This document shows positions 48,214 through 58,041 of a DNA stretch of 64,000 nucleotides, piece by piece. Source of the DNA: Streptomyces erythrochromogenes. GTDB taxonomy: Bacteria > Actinomycetota > Actinomycetes > Streptomycetales > Streptomycetaceae. The stretch spans positions 5,511,501 through 5,575,500 of the forward strand of contig NZ_CP108036.1 in the NCBI RefSeq assembly GCF_036170895.1, written 5' to 3'. Under the pieces are notes generated by a model. The model was not told where the DNA came from, made no database searches, and worked only from the letters and a program-made list of their open reading frames with translations. Positions within the stretch are counted from its first letter, which is position 1; every line of letters starts with the position of its first letter. A program made the translations under genes and the position numbers.

Positions 48214-48756
48214 TCAGCTCCGCGTGCCGCTCGCCCGGCGACGCAGGAGCCAGGTACCGCCGACGGTGGTCGCGGCCAGTACGGCCGCTCCCGCCGCGAT
48301 CTTGGCGGGGTCGGTCGTGGTGGTCGTCCCACCGCCCACCCCGGAGTTGACGTGGCCCTGCGGGCCGCGTTCGGTGACCACCAGGTCGCCCGTCGCGAAC
48401 TTGCCGTTCGCGCACGTCGCGCCGATGCCGTAGGTGCCGGGCCGGGTGCCGCGGGCCACCTGGAACTGCCCCACGACCACCTCCTTGTGGGTGCCCGGAA
48501 CCAGCTTGAACCGGCCGCCGCCGACCGTGGTGGCATCGCCGTCGGCGTGGCTTCCCGGGCCGCAGGCCGTGGTGTTCACGGTGACGGTCGCGCCGGGGGC
48601 CGCCGACTTCGGCCAGACCTCCAGCGCGGCGAAGTCCCCGGGCGCGAAGCCCACCATGCCGAGGTCCGCGGCGGCGACCGCGCCGGCGACCGGGCCGGTG
48701 AACGCGACGGCGGTCAACGCGGTCGCGGTCAGCACGTGTGCGGTACGTCGGCGCAT
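48214..48756 (-). CDS. Secreted C-terminally anchored protein (probable sortase partner)
   Basis: 180 residues: signal peptide (MRRRTAHVLTATALTAVAFTG...), a beta-rich domain (GATVTVNTTACGPGSHADGDATTVGGGRFKLVPGTH with two Cys, ARGTRPGTYGIGATCANGK), a Gly/Thr linker, a hydrophobic helix (KIAAGAAVLAATTVGGTWLL) and RRRASGTRS. This is the layout of a cell-wall sorting signal, but no LPxTG-like pentapeptide is visible. AGGGAGAG precedes ATG. It lies 132 bases upstream of the class F sortase. Confidence 0.75.
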   Translation of the reverse strand: MRRRTAHVLTATALTAVAFTGPVAGAVAAADLGMVGFAPGDFAALEVWPKSAAPGATVTVNTTACGPGSHADGDATTVGGGRFKLVPGTHKEVVVGQFQVARGTRPGTYGIGATCANGKFATGDLVVTERGPQGHVNSGVGGGTTTTTDPAKIAAGAAVLAATTVGGTWLLRRRASGTRS

Positions 48757-49106
48757 GGGACTCTCCCTGAAGACACGGGGTCGTGTATCCGAGGAAACCC
48801 GCCCCGCCCGGAGCGCGCCTGCTGATGTCCCGTCAGGTATGCCCCATTGCCTCCTGCCGCGGTTCGTTCGCGCAGGTCACCATGAGTGTGGAGCCATCCG
48901 GGCCACCCGCGCCGTCCGGGTGACCGGATGACCCGTACGGCCGCCGAGCGCCGCCGGGCGCCGACGGCGGACGCGCATCGAGGGCGGCCGGGCGCAGCCT
49001 CAGGCCGGCGGGAGCGTCACCGTGGTCGCCGCACCGCCGCCACGCGGGTTGGCGAGCCCGGCCCGCGCACCGATGACCTGCGCCTGCCCGGACGCCGGGA
49101 GCCGCT
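48757..49106 (-). pseudogene. Non-genic stretch with a possible coding remnant
   Basis: 350 bases. No intact gene. On the minus strand a short frame with good codon bias (...QAQVIGARAGLANPRGGGAATTVTLPPA) ends at TGA 49002-49000. It is out of frame with the open frame at 49107-49361 just upstream, which suggests a broken gene. The left 240 bases show nothing recognisable. Confidence 0.3.
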
Positions 49107-49361
49107 TCACGGGGTCTTCCTCCCGCCCCCGGCGGGAGGGGAGGCCGCCCCGGTCCCCTCGGCGTCGCAGTCGGGGCCGGACTTGCGCAAGCGCCGCTCG
49201 TCGTTGACGACCGTCATCCGGTGCCCGTCCCAGTGGTAGCGCACGGCCTGTTCCGAGCCGTCGTCGGCGGCGATGCGGACCAGCAGGTCGGTTCCGATGG
49301 TCTCGGCGGCCAGCTGCCGACCGATCGTGAACAGGACGGAGACGATGCTGTCCCCGGCCAC
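49107..49361 (-). CDS. Short hypothetical, perhaps a gene fragment
   Basis: 84 codons from GTG 49361: VAGDSIVSVLFTIGRQLAAE, then IGTDLLVRIAADDGSEQAVR and a charged end rich in Gly/Pro. The first 60 residues have normal codon bias and look like a real domain, but I do not recognise it. No ribosome binding site is visible and the C-terminus looks out of frame. Probably part of a decayed gene continuing to 49000. Confidence 0.3.
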   Translation of the reverse strand: MAGDSIVSVLFTIGRQLAAETIGTDLLVRIAADDGSEQAVRYHWDGHRMTVVNDERRLRKSGPDCDAEGTGAASPPAGGGRKTP

Positions 49362-49592
49362 CGCGTAGACGCTCAACGCCGAGCGGCCGGCAGGGCGGCG
49401 GCGAAGCGGCGGCGCGAAGGGGTCATGGACGTAGAACCGTGAGGTCGGAGGGGTGTGATCCGACGCTGAACGGCCCGGGTCACGGGCACCGGGACGTTGT
49501 GTAACAGCGGTGCGTACGGTGGGGGGGACGCAGCGAAGTCGGGACTTTCGGCCCGGCCGCGGAGCGCTGCGCCATACCCGAGGGAGGGCTCC

Positions 49593-50069
49593 GTGACATC
49601 GGTCGAACGGCCGCAAGAGACGACCACCGCCGAGCTCCCGTTCTTCGTGTACGGGACCCTGCGCCCCGGCGAGGTCAACCACGACCTGTTCCTGCGCGGC
49701 CGCACGGCCTCCGAGGAGCCCGCCACCCTCCCGGACGCTGTCCTCTACGACGGCCCGGGCTATCCGTACGCGGTCCACCGGCCGGGCACCGCCGTCGTCG
49801 GGGAGCTGATCACCGCGGAGCCCGGCACGTACCGGGAACTGCTGGCCGAGCTGGACCGGCTGGAGGAGTACGAGGGCCCGGGGCGGCCGGGGAACGTCTA
49901 CGACCGGTTCGCCCGCGAGGCCCTGCGCCCCGACGGCACCACGGTGCGCGCCTGGGTCTATCTGGCGTCCCCGCTGATCGCCCGCGACCTGCGGGAAAGG
50001 GGGGCGGAGATACCCGGGGGCGACTGGTTCAACCGTTCCGCCGAGCCGTCCCGACACCCCTTGGGGTAG
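49593..50069 (+). CDS. Gamma-glutamylcyclotransferase-like protein
   Basis: 158 residues of the GGCT/AIG2 fold. It has the signature FVYGTLRPGEVNHDLF (residues about 18-33) and LAELDRLEEYEGP with the catalytic-type Glu in the second helix. GTG 49593 follows GAGGGAGGG. It may act on gamma-glutamyl amines; the substrate is not determined. Convergent with dnaG, six bases apart. Confidence 0.83.
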   Translation: MTSVERPQETTTAELPFFVYGTLRPGEVNHDLFLRGRTASEEPATLPDAVLYDGPGYPYAVHRPGTAVVGELITAEPGTYRELLAELDRLEEYEGPGRPGNVYDRFAREALRPDGTTVRAWVYLASPLIARDLRERGAEIPGGDWFNRSAEPSRHPLG

Positions 50070-50075
50070 GGCCGG

Positions 50076-51980
50076 CTAGAGCCCTTCGGCGCCGCGGTTG
50101 CGCAGGCGCTGTCCGTACTGCTGGAGCACCCACAGCTCCTCCTGGACGGCGGCGTGCTGTTCCGGCGGGGCCTGCGGACTCAGGCGGGTCATGGTGCCCT
50201 GGATCTCCAGGACCCGGCGGTCGACGGCACGCAGGCGGACCTGGACGAGCTGCACCCCGGCGTAGACCTCGTCCACGGTCTTGGCGTGGATGGCTTCCAC
50301 CGCCAGCTCCGTGACCATCGCGCGGACGGTGTCGTTCGGCGCGGCGTCGCGCACGCGGGCCAGGTAGCCGTCGTCGGCCTGCGAGGTGCCGCCCGCGTCC
50401 TGGATGGCCTGGCGGACCGCGGCGTAGGGCGGGGCGGTGAACTCGTCGATCCCGTACGCGTCGAACGCGGGGGAGACCAGGGCGGGACGCTGGAGCGCCA
50501 GCTTGAGCAGCTCGCGCTCGGTGCGGTGGGCCGGGCTGCGCAGGTTGAGGGCGGGGCCGCCGCCACCGGCCGGCGGCGGCGTCGGCGCGGGGACCGGCTG
50601 CTGGGCGCGGCCCCGGCCCTGCGGCTGCGGCTGGTTGCCGCGCTCGCGCGCCCATCGCGCGAGCTGCGCCACCCGCTTGACGACGAACTGCTCGTCGAGG
50701 ATGCCCAGCATGCCCGCCAGCTGGACCGCCGACTCGTGCTGGATCGAGAGGTCCTTGATGCTCGCGACGACCGGTGCGGCCTCGGCCAGTGCGGCCGCCC
50801 GTCCCGCCGGGTTCTCCAGGTTGTGCCGGGAGACGATGTGCCGCAGGGCGAACTCGAACAGCGGGGTGCGGGCCTCCACCAGGCCGGCGACGGCCGCGTC
50901 GCCCTGTGCGAGGCGCAGGTCGCAGGGGTCCATCCCGCCGGGGGCGATGGTGATCGAGGTTTCGGCCGCGAACTTCTGGTCGTCCTCGAAGGCCCGCAGG
51001 GCCGCCTTCTGTCCGGCCGCGTCGCCGTCGAAGGTGAAGATCACCTCGGCGGTGGCGTTGTCCATCAGCAGCCGGCGGAGGATCTTGATGTGGTCCCCGC
51101 CGAAGGAGGTGCCACAGGTCGCGATGGCGGTGGTGACGCCGGCCAGGTGGCAGGCCATCACGTCCGTGTAGCCCTCGACGACCACGGCCCGGGAGGTCTT
51201 GGCGATCTCCTTCTTGGCCAGGTCGATGCCGTACAGCACCTGGGACTTCTTGTAGATCGCCGTCTCGGGGGTGTTCAGGTACTTCGGCCCGTTGTCGTCG
51301 TCGCGCAGCTTGCGCGCGCCGAAGCCGACGACCTCGCCGCTGGTGTCGCGGATCGGCCACATCAGCCGGCCGCGGAAGCGGTCGATCGGCTTGCCGCTGC
51401 GGCTGTCCTGGGCGAGCCCGGAGGTGATCAGCTCCTTGTCGGTGAAGCCCTTGCCGCGCAGGAAGCGGGTCAGGTGGTCCCAGCCGGCCGGGCTGTATCC
51501 GACGCCGAAGTGGGCGGCCGCGGCCTGGTCGAAGCCGCGCTCCGCCAGGAACTTGCGGCCGATCTCGGCTTCGGGGCCGTCCAGCTGGTCGACGTAGAAC
51601 CGGGCGGCTTCCCGGTGCGCCTCGACCAGCCGGATGCGCTCGCCGCGGCCGCTGGTGCCGGCGGTGTAGCCGCCCTCCTCGTAGCGCAGGGTGATCCCGG
51701 CCAGGCCGGCCAGGCGCTCCACCGCCTCGGAGAAGGAGAGGTGGTCGATCTTCATGACGAAGTCGAGGGTGTCCCCGCCCGCCTGGCAGCCGAAGCAGTG
51801 GTAGAGGCCCTTGCTGGGGCTCACCTGGAAGGAAGGGGACTTCTCGTCGTGGAAGGGGCACAGGCCCTTGAGGTTGCCTCCGCCCGCGTTGCGCAGCTGG
51901 AGGTAGTCGGAGACCACGGCGTCGATCGGGACCGCGTCCCGTACCGCCTTCACGTCGTCGTCATTGATCCGTCCTGCCAC
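50076..51980 (-). CDS. dnaG: DNA primase
   Basis: 634 residues; makes RNA primers at the replication fork. CHC2 zinc finger [11 protein letters not shown]...YHCFGC (Cys40, His43, Cys61, Cys64), the RNA-polymerase/TOPRIM core with [16 protein letters not shown] and [13 protein letters not shown], and a C-terminal helicase-binding domain from about residue 470 after a Pro/Gln-rich linker. Neighbourhood with dgt and hrdA is the usual actinobacterial macromolecular-synthesis arrangement. Confidence 0.96.
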   Translation of the reverse strand: MAGRINDDDVKAVRDAVPIDAVVSDYLQLRNAGGGNLKGLCPFHDEKSPSFQVSPSKGLYHCFGCQAGGDTLDFVMKIDHLSFSEAVERLAGLAGITLRYEEGGYTAGTSGRGERIRLVEAHREAARFYVDQLDGPEAEIGRKFLAERGFDQAAAAHFGVGYSPAGWDHLTRFLRGKGFTDKELITSGLAQDSRSGKPIDRFRGRLMWPIRDTSGEVVGFGARKLRDDDNGPKYLNTPETAIYKKSQVLYGIDLAKKEIAKTSRAVVVEGYTDVMACHLAGVTTAIATCGTSFGGDHIKILRRLLMDNATAEVIFTFDGDAAGQKAALRAFEDDQKFAAETSITIAPGGMDPCDLRLAQGDAAVAGLVEARTPLFEFALRHIVSRHNLENPAGRAAALAEAAPVVASIKDLSIQHESAVQLAGMLGILDEQFVVKRVAQLARWARERGNQPQPQGRGRAQQPVPAPTPPPAGGGGPALNLRSPAHRTERELLKLALQRPALVSPAFDAYGIDEFTAPPYAAVRQAIQDAGGTSQADDGYLARVRDAAPNDTVRAMVTELAVEAIHAKTVDEVYAGVQLVQVRLRAVDRRVLEIQGTMTRLSPQAPPEQHAAVQEELWVLQQYGQRLRNRGAEGL

Positions 51981-52014
51981 CCGTGAAGTCTACGGCCGGG
52001 CGCGGACAAACCCG

Positions 52015-53289
52015 TCAGGCCCCCTCCGCCGGGATCAGCGAGGCAAGCGGAACCGACGGGTCCGAAAGAGCCTCGCGGTCCACGGGTGCCTTTGACCTGA
52101 TCAGGGCCTGGATGTGCTCGGTGACGTCCCACACGTTCACGTTCATTCCGGCCAGGACGCGCCCCTCGGAGAGCCAGAAGGCGATGAACTCCCGCTTGCC
52201 GGCGTCGCCGCGGATCAGCACCTGGTCGTAGCCGCCGGGCGGGGCGTATCCCGAGTACTCCAGGCCCACGTCGTACTGGTCCGAGAAGAAGTACGGCACC
52301 CGGTCGTAGGCGACGTCGTGCCCCAGCATCGCCCGGGCGGCGGCCGGGCCGCCGTTCAGCGCGTTGGCCCAGTGCTCGACCCGCAGCCGGGTGCCGAGCA
52401 CCGGGTGGTGGGCCGCCGCCACGTCACCGACCGCGTAGACGTCCGGGTCGGAGGTGCACAGGGAGGCGTCCACGGCGATCCCGCCGCCGTGCTCCCGGTC
52501 GACCAGGGCCAGCCCGGAGGTCTCGGCGAGGGCCGTCCGCGGCGCGGCCCCGATCGCGGCGAGCACCGCGTGCGCGGGGTGCTCCTCGCCGTCGTCGGTG
52601 CGGGCGGCCAGCACCATGCCGTCCTGGCCGATGATCTCGGTCAGCCGGGCGCCGAAGTGGAAGCGCACCCCGTGGTCGGCGTGCAGGTCGCCGAAGAGCC
52701 GGCCGATCTCGGGGCCGAGCACGGCGTGCAGCGCGGTGGCCTCCGGTTCGACGACGGTCACCTCGGCGCCGTACCCGCGGGCCGCGGCGGCGACCTCCAG
52801 GCCGATCCATCCGGCGCCCGCGATCAGCAGGTGGCCGTTGTCCCGGCCGAGGCCGGCGAGGACGTGGCGCAGCCGCTCGGCGTGGGCGAGGCGGCGCAGG
52901 TGGTGCACGCCGGCCAGGCCGGTGCCGGGGATGTCCAGGCGGCGCGGCTCGGCGCCGGTGGCGAGCAGCAGCTTGTCGTAGTGGACGACGGTGCCGTCCC
53001 CGAGGACCACCCTCTTGGCTTCCCGGTCGAGGTGCACGGCCGGCTGGCCGAGGTGCAGCTCGATGTCGGAGGCCGCGTACCAGGACGGCTCGTGGACGAA
53101 GACGCTCTCGCGCTCCTCCTTGCCCGTCAGGTAGCCCTTGGACAGCGGGGGGCGCTCGTACGGATGGTCACGCTCGTCGCCGATCAGGATCACCCGCCCC
53201 GTGAACCCCTCGGCCCTCAGCGTTTCGGCCGCCTTCGCCCCGGCGAGCCCCGCGCCGACGATGACGAATGTCCGGTGTGCGTCGACCAC
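52015..53289 (-). CDS. NAD(P)/FAD-dependent ferredoxin reductase
   Basis: 424-residue oxygenase-coupled reductase type. FAD site FVIVGAGLAGAKAAETLRAEGF, YERPPLSKGYL, NAD site LLIAGAGWIGLEVAAAARGYG, second FAD site VYAVGDVAAAHHP, and the C-terminal domain ending around FWLSEGRVLAGMNVNVWDV. GTG 53289 is chosen because AGGAGG sits six bases upstream. It likely reduces ferredoxins or P450 redox partners; the partner is not encoded here. Confidence 0.88.
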   Translation of the reverse strand: MVDAHRTFVIVGAGLAGAKAAETLRAEGFTGRVILIGDERDHPYERPPLSKGYLTGKEERESVFVHEPSWYAASDIELHLGQPAVHLDREAKRVVLGDGTVVHYDKLLLATGAEPRRLDIPGTGLAGVHHLRRLAHAERLRHVLAGLGRDNGHLLIAGAGWIGLEVAAAARGYGAEVTVVEPEATALHAVLGPEIGRLFGDLHADHGVRFHFGARLTEIIGQDGMVLAARTDDGEEHPAHAVLAAIGAAPRTALAETSGLALVDREHGGGIAVDASLCTSDPDVYAVGDVAAAHHPVLGTRLRVEHWANALNGGPAAARAMLGHDVAYDRVPYFFSDQYDVGLEYSGYAPPGGYDQVLIRGDAGKREFIAFWLSEGRVLAGMNVNVWDVTEHIQALIRSKAPVDREALSDPSVPLASLIPAEGA

Positions 53290-53382
53290 CTGATGCCTCC
53301 TCATAACCTCTACGCCACATGCGACCACATGCGAGCGTCCCGCACTGAGCCTGCCGCGTGAAGGGGGAGTGGCTCGATCAGC

Positions 53383-54708
53383 TCACCCTTCGGCGCGTCG
53401 GGTGCGCCGGGTGAGGCGTGCGTGCAGGGAACGCGCGGAAGCGTCGGTGAGACACGCGATCTGGTCGATGACGGCCCGCTTCCTGGCCCTGTCGTCCGCG
53501 GCGGCGTCGAAGATGGCCCGGAACTGCGGGTCCAGGCCCTCGGGGGCGCGGGCGCTGAGCGCCTCGGCCAGTTCGGCCAGGACGATGCGCTGGTCGGCGC
53601 GGATGCGCTCCTGCTCGTCGCGCTGCATGACGTACAGGTCGGCGACCGCCTTGAGGACCGCGCACTCGTTGCGCGCGTCCCGCGGGACCACCAGTTCGGC
53701 GCCGTACCGGGTGAGGCGGCCCGAGCCGTACGCCTCCCGGGTGGCTCCTTCGGCGGCCAGGCAGAAGCGGCCGATCAGCTGGCTGGTGGCGTCCTTCAGG
53801 CGGGCCTGGGCGACGGCGGAACCGTCGTACCCGTGCGGCCACCACTCCTGCTCCATCAGCCGGTCGAGGGCGGCCCGCAGCTCGTCGGGGGAGGTGTCGG
53901 CGGGGACGTACCGGCCGATGGCGACCTGCCAGATCGCCGCCCGCTCGGGCTCGGCGAAGAGGAGGTTCGGGTCGAGGTGTCCGGCGTGCAGGCCGTCCTC
54001 GAAGTCGTGGACGGAGTAGGCGACGTCGTCGGCCCAGTCCATGACCTGGGCCTCGAAGCACTTGCGGTCGGCGGGGGCGCCGAGGCGCAGCCACTCGAAG
54101 ACCGGCAGGTCGTCCTCGTACGCCCCGAACTTGACCGAGTCGGGGTCGGTCGGGTGGTCGCCGCGGGCCCAGGGGTACTTGGTGGCGGCGTCCAGGCAGG
54201 CCCGGGTGAGGTTGAGGCCGACGCTGACCGGCCGCCCGCTCGCCGCGTCGGGCACGAACCGCTTGGGCTCCAGCCGCGTCAGCAGGCGCAGCGACTGGGC
54301 GTTGCCCTCGAAGCCGCCGCAGTCCTTGGCGAACTCGTTGAGCGCTTCCTCGCCGTTGTGGCCGAAGGGCGGGTGGCCCATGTCGTGCGAGAGGCAGGCG
54401 GCTTCGACGAGGTCGGGGTCGCAGCCGAGCGCGGCGCCGAGCTCCCGTCCGACCTGGGCGCACTCCAGGGAGTGCGTGAGGCGGGTACGGGGGCTGGCGT
54501 CCCAGTCGTAGGAGCGGGTGCCGGGCGTGACCACCTGGGTCTTCCCGGCGAGGCGGCGCAGCGCGGCGGAGTGCAGCACGCGGGCGCGGTCGCGCTGGAA
54601 GGCGGTGCGGCCGGGGCGTTTGTCGGGCTCGGCGGCCCAGCGCTCGGTGTCGGCCGGGTCGTAGGGCGAGTAGAGGTCGTCTGCGGGGGCGTGCGCGGTG
54701 CCTTCCAT
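53383..54708 (-). CDS. dgt: Deoxyguanosinetriphosphate triphosphohydrolase-like protein
   Basis: 441-residue HD-domain dNTPase that cleaves dGTP to deoxyguanosine and triphosphate. HD motif residues [16 protein letters not shown] and [19 protein letters not shown], and [16 protein letters not shown], all intact. ATG 54708 is six bases after TACCGT (54720-54715) and lacks a ribosome binding site. Conserved neighbour of dnaG in Streptomyces. Confidence 0.92.
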   Translation of the reverse strand: MEGTAHAPADDLYSPYDPADTERWAAEPDKRPGRTAFQRDRARVLHSAALRRLAGKTQVVTPGTRSYDWDASPRTRLTHSLECAQVGRELGAALGCDPDLVEAACLSHDMGHPPFGHNGEEALNEFAKDCGGFEGNAQSLRLLTRLEPKRFVPDAASGRPVSVGLNLTRACLDAATKYPWARGDHPTDPDSVKFGAYEDDLPVFEWLRLGAPADRKCFEAQVMDWADDVAYSVHDFEDGLHAGHLDPNLLFAEPERAAIWQVAIGRYVPADTSPDELRAALDRLMEQEWWPHGYDGSAVAQARLKDATSQLIGRFCLAAEGATREAYGSGRLTRYGAELVVPRDARNECAVLKAVADLYVMQRDEQERIRADQRIVLAELAEALSARAPEGLDPQFRAIFDAAADDRARKRAVIDQIACLTDASARSLHARLTRRTRRAEG

Positions 54709-54744
54709 GACAAGACGGTAACCGCAACGACTGACAAACCGGGA

Positions 54745-55467
54745 TCAGGCGGAGACGAGTTCCGGCCGGGGGAGGGCGGCGGGGCGGCCCAGGGCCTCGT
54801 CGTAGCGGCGCAGCAGCAGGCGGGCCAGGGCCGGGTGGTCACCCAGCGGGGAGGCCGCGGGGCCGGGCGAGGCCGCGGCGGTCTGGGTGGCGAAGCGGCC
54901 GGGAGCGGCGAAGTACGAGGCCACGGCCGTCCGGTGGTGGCCGCGGGCAGCCAGGGCCCGGACGGCCTCGGGGACACTGGGCGTCGCGGCCGAGGCGTAG
55001 GCGGGCACCACGGGGACGCCGCCGAGGCGGCCGGCGAGCAGCGCGGCGGTGCGGCGGGTGTCGGCCGCCGAGTCGGGGTCGCGGGAGCCGGCGGCGGCGA
55101 GCACCACGGCGGTGCCGGGGGTCCAGCCGGCCTCCAGGAGCCGCTCGTACAGGGCCTCGACGAGCAGCGGGTGCGGGCCCAGCGGGGCGGCGACGCAGGT
55201 GCGCAGGTGGCCGGCCCGGGCGGCGGCCGCGGGGAGGTCGTGCTTGACGTGGTACCCGCGGCCGAGCAGCAGCGGGACGAGCACGGCCGCGCCGGACGTC
55301 CCGCGCAGGGTGTCGTCGAGCAGCGGCTCGTTCAGCTCGATGTGGCCGAGCCGGACGTCGAGCCGCGGGCGGAGCTCGCGGACCCGTTCGAGGAGGGCGA
55401 GGGCGGTGTGCAGGGCGCGGGGGTCGCGGCTGCCGTGGGCCACGGCGACGAGGGCGGGCTGCTGCAT
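54745..55467 (-). CDS. Sirohydrochlorin chelatase (CbiX/SirB type)
   Basis: 240 residues with two CbiX-like halves. The first has LVAVAHGSRDPRALHTA (metal/active-site His about 11) and VLVPLLLGRGYHVKHDLP (His about 73-76); the second half is degenerate (VVLAAAGSRDPDS, VASYFAAPGRF). Inserts Fe2+ (or Co2+) into sirohydrochlorin, giving the sirohaem needed by NirB. GGAG lies seven bases before ATG 55467. Confidence 0.85.
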   Translation of the reverse strand: MQQPALVAVAHGSRDPRALHTALALLERVRELRPRLDVRLGHIELNEPLLDDTLRGTSGAAVLVPLLLGRGYHVKHDLPAAAARAGHLRTCVAAPLGPHPLLVEALYERLLEAGWTPGTAVVLAAAGSRDPDSAADTRRTAALLAGRLGGVPVVPAYASAATPSVPEAVRALAARGHHRTAVASYFAAPGRFATQTAAASPGPAASPLGDHPALARLLLRRYDEALGRPAALPRPELVSA

Positions 55468-55805
55468 GGGCGGTCTCCGAGGGGGCGGGTGCGGGGCGGT
55501 CGCAGTCCGCTGAGCTGCGTGCCGAGTTGGGCGGTGATCCGGGTCAGCAGCTCGGCCGCGCTGCCGAACGGGAGGGAGGGGAGGGAAGGGAGGGAGAGGC
55601 TGTCGGAAGGGTGCACCGGCTCCGTCATGAACCGATCCTGCGGGCTGCAGATTGCGGGTGCGTTGCGCCGGGGTGACGGGTGTTTGCGGGGTGCTCACTC
55701 GATCGTTCGTACGGGTGAAAGGGGGCGGTGGCGGAACTCCGGGCACGGCGGTGATCGTCAATGTGTGCGAACGGTGTGTGCGGGCGGTGTGCGGGAGGGG
55801 CGGTC
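55468..55805. other. Intergenic region with a G-rich tract
   Basis: 338 bases. Holds six G-runs within 55570-55594 (a G-quadruplex-forming pattern on the plus strand). A short minus-strand frame starting at 55628 (MTEPVHPSDS) is plausible for about 50 codons but runs into the chelatase gene, and I do not call it. Promoters of both flanking genes should lie here. Confidence 0.5.
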
Positions 55806-57426
<1,621 letters not shown>

Positions 57427-57438
57427 CACCGCCCACCG

Positions 57439-57466
57439 CCGGCCCACGGCTTCCGGCCCACGGCTT
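57439..57466. repeat. 14-bp tandem duplication
   Basis: CCGGCCCACGGCTT occurs twice head to tail directly downstream of the SDR gene. Confidence 0.8.
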
Positions 57467-57610
57467 CCGGCGCCCCGCCCCCGACGTGTCCGGTGCTCGC
57501 CGTGTCCGGCGGGCACCGCGTTCCGCGCCCGCCGTGTCCCGCGCCCGCTCCCGTCCGACGGCCGCATAACCGCGTGCCGTCGACCGGGGTGCCGGGCTAC
57601 GGTCCGCCCT

Positions 57611-57973
57611 GTGCAACACGACGACCACACCACCGCACCCCTGCTGCGCGACGTCCTCCCCGGGCTGAGCGCCGAACTCGTGCGGCTGCTGGAGGAGGAG
57701 GGCGAACGCGATCTCGCCATCTGCGCCCACGACCTCCGCCTCCTCGCCGACTGCGGCTGCGGCGACGACTTCTGCCAGAGCTTCCGCACCGAGCCCCACC
57801 CGCCGGGGACGCCCTACGGGCCGGGCCACCGCAACGTGGCACTGTTCCCGGCCCGCGGGTACCTGATCCTCGACGTCGTCCACGGCCGGATCATGTTCGT
57901 GGAGGTCCTCGACAGGCCCGAGCTGCGGCCGGCCCTCACCGCTGCCCTCACCGGCGGCGGCGCACCGCGCTGA
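57611..57973 (+). CDS. Conserved hypothetical with CGCGDDFC motif
   Basis: 120 residues. Not assigned to a named family. An acidic helical N-terminus (LLRDVLPGLSAELVRLLEEEGERDLA) leads to DCGCGDDFCQSFRTEP, whose three Cys could bind metal or form a redox pair, and a beta-rich end (LILDVVHGRIMFVEVLDRPELR). GTG 57611 is seven bases after TACGGT (57598-57603), so probably leaderless. Confidence 0.7.
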   Translation: MQHDDHTTAPLLRDVLPGLSAELVRLLEEEGERDLAICAHDLRLLADCGCGDDFCQSFRTEPHPPGTPYGPGHRNVALFPARGYLILDVVHGRIMFVEVLDRPELRPALTAALTGGGAPR

Positions 57974-57991
57974 GGTGGAGCACCCCGAGCC

Positions 57992-58029
57992 GTAACGCGG
58001 GGCGGCGGCCCGTGTAACACCGCCGACGC
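57992..58029 (+). promoter_or_regulatory. GlnR-like half-site array of nasA
   Basis: GTAAC-N6-CGGCG-N6-GTAAC-N6-GACGC at exact 11-base periodicity, ending 12 bases before the nasA ATG. The two GTAAC a-sites are perfect; the b-sites are poor. Same architecture as the site at the nir operon. Confidence 0.6.
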
Positions 58030-58041
58030 ACGCTGGACCGT

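Noticed and set aside
48886..49239. Plus-strand frame of 117 codons
   Set aside because: Arg/Pro/Gly-rich shadow composition. The minus strand shows better, though broken, coding signal.
55332..55628. Minus-strand frame MTEPVHPSDS upstream of the chelatase
   Set aside because: The first 50 codons look acceptable, but it runs deep into the chelatase gene in another frame and its end is low complexity. Left uncalled.
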